A stretch of 6,572 nucleotides of DNA. It comes from Bacteroidota bacterium (GTDB lineage Bacteria > Bacteroidota > Ignavibacteria > Kapaibacteriales > UBA2268). The notes beneath the pieces were generated by a model, which ran no database searches, had not been told where the DNA came from, and saw only the letters and a program-made list of their open reading frames with translations. The position numbers and the translations under genes are program-made. Position 1 is the stretch's first letter. Each line of letters starts with the position of its first letter. Below are positions 5,895 to 6,572 of the stretch, in pieces. The stretch is taken from assembly GCA_017428585.1 (NCBI GenBank), contig JAFRQN010000206.1, positions 1 to 6,572 of the forward strand, read 5' to 3'.

Positions 5895-6464
5895 TTATTT
5901 ATTAAATAAATCTTTAATATTGACATTTTGCTTTTCTACTTCTAATGCTTCAAAAGAAGGTTTAGCTTTCATGCCTTTCATGCCAGCAATGATATTTGTA
6001 GGGAACATTTGCACAGCATTATTATAAGAATTAATAGCAGCGTTATATGCTCTTCTTGAAGCAGAAAGCTGCTCTTCTATTTCATTCATAGCACCTTGTA
6101 ATTGCAAGAAATTAGTGTTTGATTTTAAATCTGGATAATTTTCAGCAGCTACATTGATTGAGTGCAATGCTTTGTTCATTTTATTGCTTAAATCAATTTT
6201 TTCATCAGCTGAAAGATTGTTGCTCATAGCTTTAGAGCGCAGCTCAGTGATTTCTGTAAGAACGCTTTTTTCATGTCCCATATACTGCTGAACAGCAGCT
6301 ACAAGATTTGGAATAAGATCATATCTTTTTTTCAAATAGGTATCTATACCTGCAAAAGCATTTGTTACTTGATTGTTTTTTGCAACTAAACTGTTATTAA
6401 TACCTATAAAAATAATCAGAACTAAAACAACTGCAGCAATTATTATAATCCAAGTTGTTGACAT
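5895..6464 (-). CDS. lemA: LemA family protein
   Basis: This 189-residue protein has the usual length and layout of bacterial LemA: a short N-terminal membrane anchor (about residues 4-22, rich in Ile and Val), then a helical-bundle domain outside the membrane. Family signatures are visible: NNSLVAKNNQVTNAFAGID (23-41), LKKRYDLIPNLVAAV (44-58), YMGHEKSVLTEITELRSKAM (61-80), YPDLKSN, and a C-terminal RRAYNAAINSYNN...FPTNIIAGM. The L-K-x-R-x-D-L-I-P-N-L stretch is the clearest hallmark. The start is supported by AAGGAAA (6477-6471) 6 nt before the ATG. All its alanine codons are GCT or GCA, the contrast used to judge the tape measure gene. LemA proteins lack a settled molecular function. Gene pairing with the downstream DUF3137 protein suggests a shared membrane-associated task. 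Confidence 0.93.
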   Translation of the reverse strand: MSTTWIIIIAAVVLVLIIFIGINNSLVAKNNQVTNAFAGIDTYLKKRYDLIPNLVAAVQQYMGHEKSVLTEITELRSKAMSNNLSADEKIDLSNKMNKALHSINVAAENYPDLKSNTNFLQLQGAMNEIEEQLSASRRAYNAAINSYNNAVQMFPTNIIAGMKGMKAKPSFEALEVEKQNVNIKDLFNK

Positions 6465-6572
6465 TTAATTTTTCCTTATAAATATGTTGAATAATATTAA
6501 TTAAAATAGTTTATATCCATTATTTATTTAGAATTATAATACTTTTCAAATCAAAAAATAATATAATTATTA
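6465..6572 (-). promoter_or_regulatory. Upstream region of lemA with candidate -10
   Basis: This AT-rich leader has no reading frame. On the minus strand it holds TATAAT at 6538-6533, 68 nt before the lemA start, without a convincing -35 hexamer. The lemA ribosome binding site is at 6477-6471. The region runs off the right edge, so an upstream promoter outside the window is equally possible. Confidence 0.3.

Overview
This is an AT-rich bacterial window. The lemA/DUF3137 gene style and very low GC would fit a spirochaete such as Brachyspira, but that is an impression and not a demonstrated assignment. It appears to join chromosomal housekeeping-type genes to an accessory or prophage-derived region.

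Positions 1-2346, minus strand: four related genes of an unrecognised family, all beginning MIF-x-(L/M)-QAGL. Read in the direction of transcription they are A2 (1681-2346), B2 (1033-1668), A1 (160-840) and B1 (150 to beyond the left edge). A1 and A2 are one subfamily, and B1 and B2 another. The locus is therefore a tandemly duplicated A-B gene pair. Within each pair the A stop codon lies in the Shine-Dalgarno region of B. B1 has an in-frame TAG at codon 35, exactly where B2 has a tyrosine, with recognisable homology continuing past it. In this sequence it is a pseudogene.

Positions 2460-4910, plus strand: a phage tail tape measure protein of the TP901 type, divergent from the A/B genes and without other tail genes beside it. 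Its last ~26 codons run through a perfect transcription terminator hairpin and then antisense into the neighbouring gene. The phage gene therefore looks 3'-truncated at the junction with the chromosome.

Positions 4830-6572: an intrinsic terminator usable in both directions, then a minus-strand operon of lemA (5895-6464) followed by a DUF3137 membrane protein (4875-5879). This pairing is familiar in bacteria.

I see no RNA genes, CRISPR array, integrase, transposase or attachment site. The most interesting element is the duplicated A-B module with its conserved N-terminus. Its function is unknown. Its position beside an orphan tape measure gene suggests, without proving, that it is prophage cargo or part of an eroded prophage.
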